Source: Variovorax sp. dw_308 (GTDB lineage: Bacteria; Pseudomonadota; Gammaproteobacteria; Burkholderiales; Burkholderiaceae_C). From it: a stretch of DNA of 64,000 bases. Made by a program: the position numbers and the translations under genes. The notes beneath the pieces are model-generated. The model did not search any database. It saw only the letters and a program-made list of their open reading frames with translations, and was not told where the DNA came from. Positions 20,829 to 30,392 of this stretch are shown piece by piece. The stretch lies in the NCBI RefSeq assembly GCF_019207085.1, contig NZ_JAATOM010000005.1, positions 124,001-188,000 on the forward strand, in the 5' to 3' direction. Every line of letters starts with the position of its first letter. Position 1 is the stretch's first letter.

Positions 20829-21785
20829 TCACTCCGCCAGGCCGCTCTCCATCGCCTTGTGGTGGCGCGCGACGAAATCGGCGTACGTGTCGATGCCGCG
20901 CAACTGCAGGATCGAATTGCGCACCGCCGCCTCCACCAGCACGGCGATGTTGCGGCCGGCCACCACCTGGATGATGACCTTGCGCACCGGCACCCCCAGC
21001 ACATCCTGCGTCAGCGGCGCCGAAGGCATGCGCTCGTAGTCACGCTCGAAGCTGTCGCGCCGCACCAGGTGCACGATCAGCTTGAGCCGCATGCGGCGGC
21101 GCACCGCCGTCTCGCCGAAGATCGCGCGGATGTCGAGCAGGCCGATGCCGCGCACCTCCAGCAGGTTCTGCAGCAGTTCGGGGCAACGGCCTTCGATGGT
21201 GTTCTGGTTGATGCGGAACACGTCCACCGCGTCGTCGGCCACCAGCCCGTTGCCGCGGGAGATGAGCTCCAGCCCCAGTTCGCTCTTGCCCAGCCCCGAT
21301 TCCCCGGTGATCAGCACGCCCATGCCCAGGATGTCCATGAACACGCCGTGCATCGAGGTGCGCTCGGCGAAGTGCTTGGACAGGTAGGCGCGCAGCAGGT
21401 CGATCACGAAGGCCGAGGACTCGCGCGTGGCGAACAGCGGCAATTGCGCGCGTTCGCAGATTGACAGCAGTTCGTCCGGCGCGGTCTGCGCGTCGGCCAG
21501 CACCAGCATCGGCGGCTCCAGCGTGACGATGCGCGCAATGCGCCGGGCGCAGTCTTCCTTGGTGCCGCGCGTGAGGTAGGCCACCTCGCGTGCGCCAAGG
21601 ATCTGCACGCGATAAGGATGGATGTAGTTGAGGTAGCCGACCAGGTCCGCCGCCGACTGGGCGCGGCTGATGACGTCCGATTCGAACTGCCGCTCCGATG
21701 CGCCCAGCCCGGCCAGCCACTCCCAGCGAAGCGATCCGCGAAATTCCTCGAACATCGCGTCCGCGCTGATGACTGTGTGCTTCAT
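20829..21785 (-). CDS. hprK: HPr kinase/phosphorylase
   Basis: A 318-residue bifunctional enzyme that phosphorylates and dephosphorylates a serine of HPr-type phosphocarriers. The Walker A motif is [20 protein letters not shown]; the following VADDAVDVF and the HprK signature [16 protein letters not shown] are complete. In proteobacteria the enzyme belongs to the regulatory nitrogen-related PTS rather than to sugar uptake. It follows ptsN on the same strand after a 225 bp gap in which I see no gene. Confidence 0.96.
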   Translation of the reverse strand: MKHTVISADAMFEEFRGSLRWEWLAGLGASERQFESDVISRAQSAADLVGYLNYIHPYRVQILGAREVAYLTRGTKEDCARRIARIVTLEPPMLVLADAQTAPDELLSICERAQLPLFATRESSAFVIDLLRAYLSKHFAERTSMHGVFMDILGMGVLITGESGLGKSELGLELISRGNGLVADDAVDVFRINQNTIEGRCPELLQNLLEVRGIGLLDIRAIFGETAVRRRMRLKLIVHLVRRDSFERDYERMPSAPLTQDVLGVPVRKVIIQVVAGRNIAVLVEAAVRNSILQLRGIDTYADFVARHHKAMESGLAE

Positions 21786-22010
21786 GGGTGATGGGAAAGG
21801 ACGAATGCTCTGGGGTATTCAGTCCAAGAATAACGTGGAACCGGCATTGCGGGGCCACTGGCATGGCCTCGCTGGCAGGGCACGCGATGGCGCGGCGCCT
21901 GAGGGCGAGCGGCGATTGCGCCGGGGAACCGGCGTCTGCGATGCATGGGAAGAGGCCGCAGCAGCGGCTGGGAAAGCGCACGAAATGCGCCATTCAAAGG
22001 CGAGCGGAAG

Positions 22011-22478
22011 TTACGCGACTTGCGCGGACTGCCAGCCCGCGATCAGCGCATGGAGGGCGCGCGCATCGGTGCTGGACTTGATCTTTTCGCGCAGGCCGGA
22101 ATCGCTGAGCAATTCGGCAATCTCGGAGAGGATTTCGAGGTGCTTCTGCGTGGCCGCCTCCGGCACCAGCAGGAAGATCAGCAGCACGACCGGTTGCTCG
22201 TCGGGCGCGTCGAAGCCGATCGGATCGGCCAACTGGAACACGGCCGCCATCGGCGCCTTGAGGCCCTTGATGCGACCGTGTGGTATCGCCACGCCGTGAC
22301 CAAGCCCGGTCGATCCGAGCCGTTCGCGCGCGAACAGGCTGTCGGTGATCAAGGCGCGACCGAGGCCGTGGAGGTTTTCAAACAGCAAGCCGGCCTCTTC
22401 GAAGGCACGTTTCTTGCTTGTAGCGTCGACGCTCACAAGGACTTGAGCGGGCGGCAGGATGGACGCGAGGCGATTCAT
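22011..22478 (-). CDS. ptsN: PTS IIA-like nitrogen-regulatory protein PtsN
   Basis: A 155-residue EIIA-fold protein of the regulatory PTS. The phosphorylated histidine lies in GLGHGVAIPHGRIKGL, the family signature. The ATG at 22478 gives MNRLASILPPAQVLVSVDAT; the open frame extends 31 codons upstream into the hpf terminator and is not credible there. It lies downstream of hpf and upstream of hprK, the usual betaproteobacterial cluster; rpoN, often just upstream, is not adjacent here. Confidence 0.95.
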   Translation of the reverse strand: MNRLASILPPAQVLVSVDATSKKRAFEEAGLLFENLHGLGRALITDSLFARERLGSTGLGHGVAIPHGRIKGLKAPMAAVFQLADPIGFDAPDEQPVVLLIFLLVPEAATQKHLEILSEIAELLSDSGLREKIKSSTDARALHALIAGWQSAQVA

Positions 22479-22518
22479 GTTTGGGGCAGGGCGATGGCGA
22501 TTATGCACCGACCTCGCG

Positions 22519-22547
22519 AAAAGCAAAGGGCCGCCAAAAGGCGGCCC
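22519..22547 (-). terminator. Intrinsic terminator after hpf
   Basis: On the minus strand GGGCCGCC-TTTT-GGCGGCCC (22547 to 22528) is a perfect 8 bp stem with a 4 nt loop, followed by TTTGCTTTT. It sits between the hpf stop and the ptsN start, so ptsN may be expressed by read-through or from its own promoter. Confidence 0.75.
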
Positions 22548-22595
22548 GCAAGAGTGTTTGCCCTGAGCCACGTCAGCGGCTCGAAACAGTCCGTA

Positions 22596-22925
22596 TTACA
22601 TGATGCGCTTGGGCGCGGCGTGATGATGGTCCTGCAGACGGTCCTTGTGGCGCACCACCTGGCGGTCCAGCTTGTCGACCAGCTCGTCGACAGCGGCGTA
22701 AAGATCAGCATGGCTCGACTCGGCGAACATGTCATTGCCCTTCACGTGGATGTTGCACTCGGCCCGTTGCCTGCGCTCCTTTTCCTTCTGCTTTTCAACC
22801 GTTAGCAGCACCTTGACATCGACCACCTGGTCGAAGTGGCGGGTGATCCGATCAAGCTTGCTAGTGACATAGCTGCGCAATGCTGGAGTGACGTCGAGGT
22901 GATGACCGCTGATCGTCAGATTCAT
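22596..22925 (-). CDS. hpf: Ribosome hibernation-promoting factor (short form)
   Basis: A 109-residue member of the HPF/RaiA (sigma-54 modulation) family, which binds the 30S decoding centre in stationary phase and leads to inactive 100S ribosomes. [20 protein letters not shown] is the usual start; [20 protein letters not shown] and [17 protein letters not shown] match the second half. There is no long C-terminal dimerisation domain. A strong AGGAGGT ribosome site precedes the ATG. The 328 bp leader upstream is unusual and is described separately. Confidence 0.95.
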   Translation of the reverse strand: MNLTISGHHLDVTPALRSYVTSKLDRITRHFDQVVDVKVLLTVEKQKEKERRQRAECNIHVKGNDMFAESSHADLYAAVDELVDKLDRQVVRHKDRLQDHHHAAPKRIM

Positions 22926-23253
22926 GAATGACCTCCTGGGATAGACCGTTGATAGACCGTTGGTGAAAAGGACCTCCCCTCGACTGAGGGAGGGGCCACG
23001 GGGACAACATGGATAGGGAGTGGAAGGGACGGGAAGGGAGCGGAAAAAGAGGTGTGGAAGGGAAGGGAAAGAGAGGTGGTTGCAGAAAACCCGCTGGGGG
23101 TCCGGTTCACTATGCCCCCCGTGTCATCGAATTGCAATCCCCGAATGGCAGGGAAAACCGTGATGCATTGCACACGTTGCAGGTAGTTACCGTCGGTTTC
23201 AAAAACGCTGTAGTGAGTTTTTATTCACTTCGTCCAGCGAGCGCGCGACGGCG
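22926..23253 (-). promoter_or_regulatory. hpf leader and promoter region
   Basis: No gene is seen in these 328 bp. From the hpf side it contains the AGGAGGT ribosome site, a perfect tandem 11 bp repeat (ATAGACCGTTG twice, plus-strand 22941-22962), a 69 bp purine-rich stretch on the plus strand (23011-23079; pyrimidine-rich in the hpf mRNA), and a candidate promoter on the minus strand, TTGCAA (23137-23132), 17 bp, CATAGT (23114-23109). That promoter would give an mRNA leader of roughly 175 nt. The promoter call is weak; the tract and the tandem repeat are directly visible. Confidence 0.45.
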
Positions 23254-25344
23254 CTATTTCCAGGCGTTGCGCAGGCGATTTCGAAGGTCGATGGCGGCCG
23301 CCGGCGGCGGCACGAAGACAGGGCGCTCGGGTGGCGGCGGCCAGGTGACGTGCTCGAAGCGCGCGGCGTCGGCCGCATCGATGAAGCGAGTGCGGCCGGC
23401 GTACACATGGCGGTCGCCCCGCGCGGCCTGCTGCGTTACATAGAAGCGCTGCGGCACGACCAGGTGCAAATGGTCGCGCGCACGCGTCATTGCGACGTAC
23501 AGCAGCCGGCGCTCCTCCTCCAGTTCGGCCGCGCCCTGGGCCACGTCGGCCGGCATGCAGCCGTCCACCACGTTGAGCACATGCACCGAGCGCCACTGCT
23601 GCCCCTTGGCCGAATGGATGGTCGACAGGATCAGGTAATCCTCATCGAGCAGCGGCGGGCCGGCGCGGTCGCTGGTGGCCGACGGCGGGTCGAGCGTAAG
23701 TTCCGTAAGAAAACTTTCACGCGATGAATATCCCGACGCAAGCCGGGCCAATTGTTCGAGGTCGCCGCGGCGCACGCCGGCATCGTCATGCAGTCGTTCG
23801 AGATGCGGCAGGTACCAGCGCAGCGCCGCTTCCATGTCGGCAGGCCAGGGCGAAGCCGCTGCTCGCAACTCCCCGTAGATATCGGCAAAACGTTGCCATT
23901 CTTCGCGAGCCCCCGGCGGCGGCTGGAAGTCCCGCACCACGGCGCCCGGATCGGCCGCCTCGCCCATGGCGTCGAGCAACCGCGACGAGGTGGCCGGGCC
24001 GACGCCCGGAATGAGCTGCGTCACCCGAAAGCCGGCCATGCGCCCGCGCGGGTTCTGCACGAATCGCAGCACCGCCAGCAGGTCCTTGACGTGGGCCGCC
24101 TCCAGGAACTTGAGGCCGCCGTACTTGACGAAGGGAATGTTGCGGCGCGCCAGTTCGAGTTCCAGTGCGGCGCTGTGGCTGGAGGTGCGGAACAGCACGG
24201 CTTGCGACTTCAACGCGAGGCCGCCCTCGCGGTGCGCCAGGATGCGGTCGCACACCCAGGTGGCCTGCTGCGCCTCGTCGGGCACCAGCACCAGTTGGGG
24301 AAGGCCGGCGGACGGCTTGTCGGTCCAGAGGGTCTTGGCATGGCGCTCGGCGGCATGCGCAATGACGGCGTTGGACACATCGAGGATCGGCTGCGTGGAG
24401 CGGTAGTTGCGCTCCAGCGTAACGATGCGTGCCGCCTGCGAGAACTGGCCGGGGAAGTCGAGGATGTTGCGCACGGTGGCGCCACGGAACGAGTAGATCG
24501 ATTGCGCGTCGTCCCCCACCACGGTCAGGCCGCGGCCATCGGGCTTGAGCGCAATCAGGATCGCGGCCTGCAGGCGGTTGGTGTCCTGGTATTCGTCGAC
24601 CAGCACATGGTCGAAGCGCGAGCCGACGAGTTCGGCCAGGGACGGCTCGCTCATCATCTCGGCCCAGCAAAGCAGCAGGTCGTCGTAGTCGAGCAGGTTC
24701 TGCTGCTGCTTGGCCTCGACGTAGCCGCCGAACAGCCGCTTGAGTTCGGCAGCCCATTCCGCGCACCAGGGGAAGGTGTGCTTGAGCACGCTTTCGAGCG
24801 GCTCGCGAGTGTTGACGCAGCGCGAATAGATCGCGAGGCAGGTGCCCTTGCGCGGGAAGCGCCGCGTGGTGGCGGACAGCCCGATCTCATGCCGCACCAG
24901 GCCCATGAGGTCCTCGGCATCACCGCGGTCGTGGATAGTGAAGTTCTCGTCGAGGCCGATCTGCGTGGCGTGCTCGCGCAAGATGCGTGCACCGACGCCG
25001 TGAAAGGTGCCGGCCCAGGGCAGGGCCGGCGGCGCTTCGGAGCGCAGGCCCAGCACGCGCGCCACCACCTGTCCGGCGCGCCTCTCCATTTCCTGCGCTG
25101 CCCGGCGCGAGAAGGTCAGCAACAGGATGCGCTGGGGATCTGCGCCCTGGGCGATCAGGTGCGCGACACGATGCGCCAGCGTGCTGGTCTTGCCCGAGCC
25201 GGCGCCGGCAATCACGAGCAGCGGCTCGGGCCCTGGATGCATGACGGCCGCACGCTGCTCGTCGTTGAGCGCGGCGAGGACCGACGCCAGACGTTGCGCG
25301 GGTGTTTCGGCGGCTTGGGAGGGAGCTTCGGCTGTCAGCGACAT
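23254..25344 (-). CDS. UvrD/Rep-family ATP-dependent DNA helicase
   Basis: A 696-residue superfamily 1A 3'-5' helicase. Motif I is VIAGAGSGKTSTLAHRVAHL, motif Ia is LLLTFSRRAAQEM, motif II is VLVDEYQDTNRLQ, motif III is VVGDDAQSIYSFRGA, motif IV includes LERNYRST, motif V is ILSTIHSAKGQQWRSVHVLN, and motif VI is RLLYVAMTRARDHLHL; all look intact. The position and length fit UvrD or Rep-like helicases acting in repair or replication restart, but the wording differs enough from E. coli UvrD that I do not assign that name. The C-terminus is proline-rich. It is divergent from corA. Confidence 0.9.
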   Translation of the reverse strand: MSLTAEAPSQAAETPAQRLASVLAALNDEQRAAVMHPGPEPLLVIAGAGSGKTSTLAHRVAHLIAQGADPQRILLLTFSRRAAQEMERRAGQVVARVLGLRSEAPPALPWAGTFHGVGARILREHATQIGLDENFTIHDRGDAEDLMGLVRHEIGLSATTRRFPRKGTCLAIYSRCVNTREPLESVLKHTFPWCAEWAAELKRLFGGYVEAKQQQNLLDYDDLLLCWAEMMSEPSLAELVGSRFDHVLVDEYQDTNRLQAAILIALKPDGRGLTVVGDDAQSIYSFRGATVRNILDFPGQFSQAARIVTLERNYRSTQPILDVSNAVIAHAAERHAKTLWTDKPSAGLPQLVLVPDEAQQATWVCDRILAHREGGLALKSQAVLFRTSSHSAALELELARRNIPFVKYGGLKFLEAAHVKDLLAVLRFVQNPRGRMAGFRVTQLIPGVGPATSSRLLDAMGEAADPGAVVRDFQPPPGAREEWQRFADIYGELRAAASPWPADMEAALRWYLPHLERLHDDAGVRRGDLEQLARLASGYSSRESFLTELTLDPPSATSDRAGPPLLDEDYLILSTIHSAKGQQWRSVHVLNVVDGCMPADVAQGAAELEEERRLLYVAMTRARDHLHLVVPQRFYVTQQAARGDRHVYAGRTRFIDAADAARFEHVTWPPPPERPVFVPPPAAAIDLRNRLRNAWK

Positions 25345-25394
25345 GGGAAAGTGAACTGTACATTCATCCAGCGCGTAGAGCTCGCCGAGACGCG

Positions 25395-25443
25395 GGTGCC
25401 GCCCTCACCCCGGCCCTCTCCCCGAGTGGAGAGGGAGGCACCC
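25395..25443. repeat. Nested palindrome between the helicase gene and corA
   Basis: The outer arms GGGTGCC (25395-25401) and GGCACCC (25437-25443) flank an inner stem CCCTCTCC (25414-25421) / GGAGAGGG (25428-25435). The CCCTCACCCCGGCCCTCTCCC wording resembles a short palindromic repeat common in many proteobacterial genomes. It lies in the divergent gap about 50 bp before the corA start. Confidence 0.6.
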
Positions 25444-25492
25444 CGGCACGATGCAACGCGCACGTCACAGGCGGCAACAGATAATCCGCGCC

Positions 25493-26482
25493 ATGCTGAA
25501 TATCTTCACGCTCGCCAACGGCCGACTCGTCCAGGAAGAAATCGAGTCGCTGGAAGAGCTGTCCAAGTTCCAGCCGATCTGGGTCGACCTGGAGTCGCCG
25601 TCGGTCGAGGAAAAGCGTTGGGTCAAGCAGTACTACGGGCTGTCGATTCCTGAAGACGCGATGGACGAGGACATCGAGGAATCGGCCCGGTTCTACGAGG
25701 AAGACAACGGCGAGCTGCACATTCGCAGCGACTTCCTGATCGATGACAGCGAGGACCCGCGCTCGGTGCGGGTCGCCTTCATCCTGAACCAGCACAACGC
25801 CGAGTTGCGCAGCCGCGGCGTGCTGTTCTCGATCCACGACGAGGACGTGCCGGTGTTCCGTCTGGTGCGCATGCGCGCGCGCCGGGCGCCGGGGCTGATC
25901 GAGGACGCCAAGGAAGTGCTCCTGAAGCTGTTCGACGCCGACGCCGAATATTCCGCCGACACGCTGGAGAACATCTACGACGACCTGAAGAAGGTCAGCG
26001 AGAAGGTGCTGCGCGGCAACATGACCGACGCGCTGGCCAGCGAGGTGCTCGGCGAGATCGCGCGCCACGAAGACCTGAACAGCCGCATCCGCCGCAACGT
26101 GATGGACACGCGCCGCGCGGTGAGCTTCATGATGCGCAGCAAGATGCTCAGCGCCGAGCAGTTCGAGGAGGCGCGGCAGATCCTGCGCGACATCGAGTCG
26201 CTGGACAACCACACGGCCTTCCTGTTCGACAAGATCAACTTCCTGATGGATGCGACCGTCGGTTTCATCAACATCAACCAGAACAAGATCATCAAGATCT
26301 TCTCGGTGGCCAGCGTGGCGCTGCTTCCGCCGACGCTGGTGGCGAGCATCTACGGCATGAACATGCAGTTTCCGGAACTGCAGGCCTTGGGGAGCCTGTC
26401 GTATCCGTACGTGGTGATCATGATGGCGGCGAGTGCGCTGGTGCCGATGTGGTACTTCGGGCGGAAGGGCTGGTTGAGCTAG
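25493..26482 (+). CDS. corA: CorA-family magnesium/divalent-metal transporter
   Basis: A 329-residue inner-membrane channel. A large acidic, helical cytoplasmic domain (about residues 1-265, with EDAMDEDIEESARFYEEDNG) is followed by two C-terminal transmembrane helices. The first ends with the YGMNMQFPE block, the GMN signature that forms the ion selectivity filter in CorA pentamers. The ATG at 25493 gives MLNIFTLANGRLVQEEIESL, typical for betaproteobacterial CorA; an upstream ATG at 25451 would add 14 basic residues. A repeat element follows 3 bp after the stop. Confidence 0.93.
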   Translation: MLNIFTLANGRLVQEEIESLEELSKFQPIWVDLESPSVEEKRWVKQYYGLSIPEDAMDEDIEESARFYEEDNGELHIRSDFLIDDSEDPRSVRVAFILNQHNAELRSRGVLFSIHDEDVPVFRLVRMRARRAPGLIEDAKEVLLKLFDADAEYSADTLENIYDDLKKVSEKVLRGNMTDALASEVLGEIARHEDLNSRIRRNVMDTRRAVSFMMRSKMLSAEQFEEARQILRDIESLDNHTAFLFDKINFLMDATVGFININQNKIIKIFSVASVALLPPTLVASIYGMNMQFPELQALGSLSYPYVVIMMAASALVPMWYFGRKGWLS

Positions 26483-26484
26483 GC

Positions 26485-26578
26485 TCGCCCCCAGGTCGCC
26501 GCGTCGCGGCTCTCACCCCCTACCGGGGGCAACACCGGCGGCCCGGCAAAGCCGGTTCCGCGGTGTTTCGCGAACAGC
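26485..26578 (+). repeat. Post-stop two-hairpin repeat, copy 1 (after corA)
   Basis: Starts within a few bases of the corA stop. It contains CCCCC-TACC-GGGGG (26516-26529) and, 13 bp on, CCGGC-AAA-GCCGG (26543-26555) inside GCGGCCCGGCAAAGCCGG then TTCCGCGG, ending near CGCGAACAG. The same layout occurs after mnmA and, on the other strand, after fadD, in the same orientation relative to the gene. Confidence 0.8.
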
Positions 26579-26621
26579 GATATCCTTTCGGCGCCGTTTG
26601 GCGGATTCCAGGAAACACGAC

Positions 26622-27281
26622 ATGTCGAAACTCAGGGTCGCAAGCTTTTCAATCTCGCTGGACGGCTACGGGGCGGGGCCGGATCAGTCCATCGACAACC
26701 CGCTGGGACGCAACGGCGGCGAACTGCACGGCTGGGTTTTCCCCACGCGCACCTTCCAGCGAACGCTTTTCGGACGCGATGAGGGAAGCACCGGCGTCGA
26801 TGACGACTTCGCCGCCAGGGGCTTCGCGAACCTCGGCGCCTGGATCCTTGGCAGGAACATGTTCGGCCCGGTTCGGGGACCGTGGCCCGATCTCGAATGG
26901 AAAGGGTGGTGGGGCGCCAACCCGCCGTATCACGTGCCGGTCTTCGTGCTGACGCACCATCCGCGCCCCCCGCTGGAGATGGAGGGCGGGACGACCTTTC
27001 ACTTCATCACGGGCGGAATTCATGAAGCGTTGACGAGGGCTCGGGAAGCTGCCGGTGGCAAGGACATCCGGGTGGGCGGCGGGGTGAGCGTCATCCGCGC
27101 CTATCTAGAGGCAGGGCTCATCGACGAGATGCACCTGGCGGTGGCGCCAGTGCTGCTCGGCCAGGGGGAACACCTCTTCCACGGCCTCGACCTGCGCGAC
27201 CTGGGCTACAGCTGCAGCGAGCGCGCCGCTTCGGAGAAAGCAATGCATCTGGTCCTGACGCGGAACGCGAAAGGCGCCTGA
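26622..27281 (+). CDS. Dihydrofolate reductase-like (RibD C-terminal fold) protein
   Basis: A 219-residue protein of the RibD_C/DHFR-like family. It begins SKLRVASFSISLDGYGAGPD, the strand-loop pattern SxSLDG typical of these NADPH-dependent reductase-like proteins, and has GAWILGRNMFGP and, later, IRVGGGVSVIRAYLEAGLID, matching the cofactor-binding GGxxxx-ylxxgLiDE region. The C-terminal VAPVLLGQGEHLF is also standard. The ATG at 26622 has AGGA eight bases upstream. These stand-alone proteins are abundant and their substrate is generally unknown; a role in riboflavin synthesis should not be assumed. Confidence 0.85.
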   Translation: MSKLRVASFSISLDGYGAGPDQSIDNPLGRNGGELHGWVFPTRTFQRTLFGRDEGSTGVDDDFAARGFANLGAWILGRNMFGPVRGPWPDLEWKGWWGANPPYHVPVFVLTHHPRPPLEMEGGTTFHFITGGIHEALTRAREAAGGKDIRVGGGVSVIRAYLEAGLIDEMHLAVAPVLLGQGEHLFHGLDLRDLGYSCSERAASEKAMHLVLTRNAKGA

Positions 27282-27404
27282 CGAGGCCTGCGCGTTCCGG
27301 CGCAGACCAGGGGCGCAAGGCCGCCATGGCACGGCACGGCGCACCCATGCATTGGAAGGCGAACCGTATGAACCGTATCGGGCGCGCCGCAGGGCGGCCT
27401 CATA

Positions 27405-29750
27405 TCAGCCGTGCATCTGGTCCCAGAGCCGCGTCGGGCTCAAGGGCATCTGCAACTGCGTCGTCCTGGCCCCGAAGCCGTTGCGCGCCAGCGCATCCGC
27501 CACCGCGTTGACCACCGACGGCGTGGCCCCGATGGTGCCCAGTTCGCCCACGCCCTTCACGCCCAACGGGTTGTTCTTGCAGGGCGTGGACTGGTCCATC
27601 TCGGTCTTGAAGTCGGGCGAGGTGCGGGCCACCGGCATGGCGTAGTCCATGAAGCTGCCGGTCAGGGGCTGGCCGGTCTCGGCGTCATAGACGATCTGCT
27701 CGAGCAGCGCCTGGCCGATGCCCTGCACCGCGCCGCCGTCGAGCTGGCCGCGCACGATCATCGGGTTCACCACGTTGCCCACGTCGTTGACCGAGGCATA
27801 GGCCACCACTTCGACATCCGCCGTCAACGGGTCGACCTCGACTTCGCTGATGTGGCAGCCGTTGGGCCAGGTCGGGCCGGCCACGGTGCTGGTGGAGTCC
27901 ATGAAGATGCGGTGGTCGGGCTGCTTGCCGGCCAGCTCGAACAGGCCGATCTTCAGGTCGGTGCCGGCCACCGTGAAGCTGCCTTCGGCGTACTTCACGT
28001 CTTCCGGCGCGGCTTCGAGCTCTTTCGCGGCCAGGCCGCGGGCGTGGTCGATGGTGCGCTCCGATCCCACGCGCACGGCCGAGCCGCCGGTGAAGATCGA
28101 GCGCGAACCGGCGCTGCCGAAGCCGTCGCCGCGGTCGGTGTCGCCGAGCACCACGCGCACCTGCTCGGGCAGCACGCCGAAGGCATCGACCACGAGTTGC
28201 ATCAGCGAGGTGGCGATCCCCTGGCCCATCGCGTTGACGGCAGAGAACACCTCGATGATGCCGTCCGCCAGCACCGACACGGTCACGCGTTCCTCGAACA
28301 CGTTGCCGCCGGTCCATTCGAGGAAGGTCGCGATACCGAGGCCGCGCAGCTTGCCGCGCTGCTTCGACTCGGCGGCGCGCGCTTCGAAGCCGCTCCAGTC
28401 GGCCAGCGCCAGGCCCTGGTTCATCACGTGCTCGAAGCGGCCGGTGTCGTAGACCTGGCCCATCGGGTTGGTGTAGGGCATCTGCTCCGGCTGGATGAAG
28501 TTGCGGCGGCGCAGCGCGATGCGGTCCATGCCGGTCTGGCGGGCCGCCTCGTCCATCAGGCGCTCCATGTTGTGGATCGCCTCGGGCCGGCCGGCGCCGC
28601 GGTAGGCGCCGGTGGGCGCGGTGTTCGTCATCACCGCCTTGAAATGGAAATCGATGGTCTGGATGTCGTAGATGCTGGTCTGCACCCACGGTCCGATCAG
28701 CAGCTGGATCGCCACGCCCACGCCGGTGCCATAGGCGCCCACGTTGGCCAGCGAATGCACGCGCAGCGCGAGGATCTTGCCGTCGACGGCCAGCGCCAGT
28801 TCGGCGTCCACGTGCACGTCGCGGCCGTGCGTGGTGGAGGTGAATTCCTCGCTGCGGTCGGCGATCCACTTGACCGGCGTCTTGAGCGCGCGGGCGGCGA
28901 ACACGACCACCGCATCCTCCGGGTACATGCCGGTCTTCATGCCGAAGCCACCGCCGACGTCGGGCACGCGCACGCGGATCTGGTCGCGCGGGATCTTGAG
29001 CACCGCATCGCACAGCGTGTCGCGCACGCCGGAGGGCATCTGCGTGCTCATGTGGACCGTGGTGCGGCCGCTGGCCTTGTCGAAGTCGGCGACGATCGAG
29101 CGCGGCTCCAGCGTGACGGCGGCTAGGCGCTGGTTGACGATGTGCAGCTTGACCACGTGCGCGGCCTTGGCAAAGGCGGCGTCCGCGGCCTCGGCGCTGC
29201 CGTGGCGCATTTCGCAGGAGATGTTGTCGGGCGCGTCATCGCACAGCACCGGCGCGCCGGGCGCGATGGCCAGCTCGGGGTCGATCACCATGGGCAGCGC
29301 TTCATAGTCGATGGACACCGCCTCGGCCGCGTCGCGCGCCTGCTGCAGGGTCCGGGCCACCACCGCGACCACGGGTTCGCCGACAAAGCGCACGCGCTCA
29401 TGCGCCAGCGGGCGGCGCGGCGCGGTCGCGGCGGCAGTGCCGTCGGCGCGCACGAAGCCGGCCACGCCCGGCAGGGGCTCCACGCCGGCGGCGACCAGGT
29501 CCGCACCCGTGATGACCCGGAGTACGCCAGGCATCGCGGCCGCGGCGGAGGTGTCGATGGAGACGATGCGCGCATGCGGATAGGGCGATCGCGAGAAGCT
29601 GAGCTGGGCCTGCTCGGCAAAGGAAATGTCGTCGGTGTAGCGGCCGAGGCCCGCCACCAGCGTGTCGTCTTCGACGCGGCGGACTTCCTTGCCGCTGCCG
29701 AAGCGGCCGGCTGCAGGGACGGGGGTGGGGGTGGAGACGGAAGCGTTCAA
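27405..29750 (-). CDS. Molybdenum hydroxylase large subunit (CoxL/xanthine dehydrogenase family)
   Basis: A 781-residue molybdopterin-cytosine-dinucleotide-binding subunit of the xanthine dehydrogenase/aldehyde oxidase/CO dehydrogenase group. The N-terminal aldehyde-oxidase a/b-hammerhead domain begins at [23 protein letters not shown]-binding blocks include [40 protein letters not shown] and, near the C-terminus, [20 protein letters not shown] with the catalytic glutamate. AYRGAGR at the active-site loop is the form II/aldehyde-dehydrogenase-like version, not the AYRCSFR of true CO dehydrogenase. The usual FAD (CoxM) and 2Fe-2S (CoxS) subunits are not adjacent. Substrate unknown. Confidence 0.9.
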   Translation of the reverse strand: MNASVSTPTPVPAAGRFGSGKEVRRVEDDTLVAGLGRYTDDISFAEQAQLSFSRSPYPHARIVSIDTSAAAAMPGVLRVITGADLVAAGVEPLPGVAGFVRADGTAAATAPRRPLAHERVRFVGEPVVAVVARTLQQARDAAEAVSIDYEALPMVIDPELAIAPGAPVLCDDAPDNISCEMRHGSAEAADAAFAKAAHVVKLHIVNQRLAAVTLEPRSIVADFDKASGRTTVHMSTQMPSGVRDTLCDAVLKIPRDQIRVRVPDVGGGFGMKTGMYPEDAVVVFAARALKTPVKWIADRSEEFTSTTHGRDVHVDAELALAVDGKILALRVHSLANVGAYGTGVGVAIQLLIGPWVQTSIYDIQTIDFHFKAVMTNTAPTGAYRGAGRPEAIHNMERLMDEAARQTGMDRIALRRRNFIQPEQMPYTNPMGQVYDTGRFEHVMNQGLALADWSGFEARAAESKQRGKLRGLGIATFLEWTGGNVFEERVTVSVLADGIIEVFSAVNAMGQGIATSLMQLVVDAFGVLPEQVRVVLGDTDRGDGFGSAGSRSIFTGGSAVRVGSERTIDHARGLAAKELEAAPEDVKYAEGSFTVAGTDLKIGLFELAGKQPDHRIFMDSTSTVAGPTWPNGCHISEVEVDPLTADVEVVAYASVNDVGNVVNPMIVRGQLDGGAVQGIGQALLEQIVYDAETGQPLTGSFMDYAMPVARTSPDFKTEMDQSTPCKNNPLGVKGVGELGTIGATPSVVNAVADALARNGFGARTTQLQMPLSPTRLWDQMHG

Positions 29751-29864
29751 GTGTCGACCTCATCAATCAATGGCCCCAGCGGCCAGCGCATGGACTTTGC
29801 CATGAAACGCAATGTCGCGGCGGCGCTCGCTGCAACGGCGGGGCGAATGCGCGACGCGCGTTTT

Positions 29865-30392
29865 TCAGGATTGCTCCGCGGGCGCCGGGCGCACCCATTT
29901 CCACGTGACTTCCACCGCCTGCACGCCCGCGACAAGCGCCTGCGGATCCGGGAAAGCCTGCCCTTCCACGACGTAGGCCGTGCGATTCCAGACATTGAAG
30001 GTGCGCGCCTGCGGATGACGGGCGTCAACGCTGCCGATCCACTCGCCGGTGCCGGGGCACACGTCGGTGCCGTTGCAGACGCGCAGGTGCCGCTTTTCGG
30101 TCTCGGGCGTCTGTGCCTGGATGCCTGCGATGGCCAGGCTGGCGAGCAGCCCGATGCCGGCGCCCGCCAGTGTGAAGACGAGCGTGGCCAGCGCGCCGAT
30201 GACGGCGCTGAGACCCACGCCGCCGCGTTCGCTCAGGTAGTAGCCGAGCATCGCCCCGGCCAGCGGAAACAGCAGCAGCTTCATTCCGCCGCCCTCTTCG
30301 CGGCCCAGGCGCCTCTTCAGGGCGCTGCATGCCGCCCGCGCTTTCTCAAGCCAGGTCGAGTGCAGAGGATGCGCGTCAGGAAGGGGTTTCAT
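29865..30392 (-). CDS. Small membrane protein of unknown function
   Basis: A 175-residue protein I do not recognise. It has a basic N-terminal region to about residue 36, then two adjacent hydrophobic helices ([16 protein letters not shown] and [20 protein letters not shown]), then a C-terminal soluble part with two cysteines close together ([14 protein letters not shown]) that could form a disulfide if periplasmic. It overlaps the end of the MOSC-domain gene by 17 bp and is the last gene of a mtnN-MOSC unit. An internal ATG at residue 37 ([10 protein letters not shown]) is a plausible alternative start. Confidence 0.6.
   Translation of the reverse strand: MKPLPDAHPLHSTWLEKARAACSALKRRLGREEGGGMKLLLFPLAGAMLGYYLSERGGVGLSAVIGALATLVFTLAGAGIGLLASLAIAGIQAQTPETEKRHLRVCNGTDVCPGTGEWIGSVDARHPQARTFNVWNRTAYVVEGQAFPDPQALVAGVQAVEVTWKWVRPAPAEQS

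Noticed and set aside
27361..27378. Tandem GAACCGTAT doublet near the molybdenum hydroxylase 3' end
   Set aside because: Two 9 bp units in an otherwise featureless 123 bp gap; too little to assign meaning.
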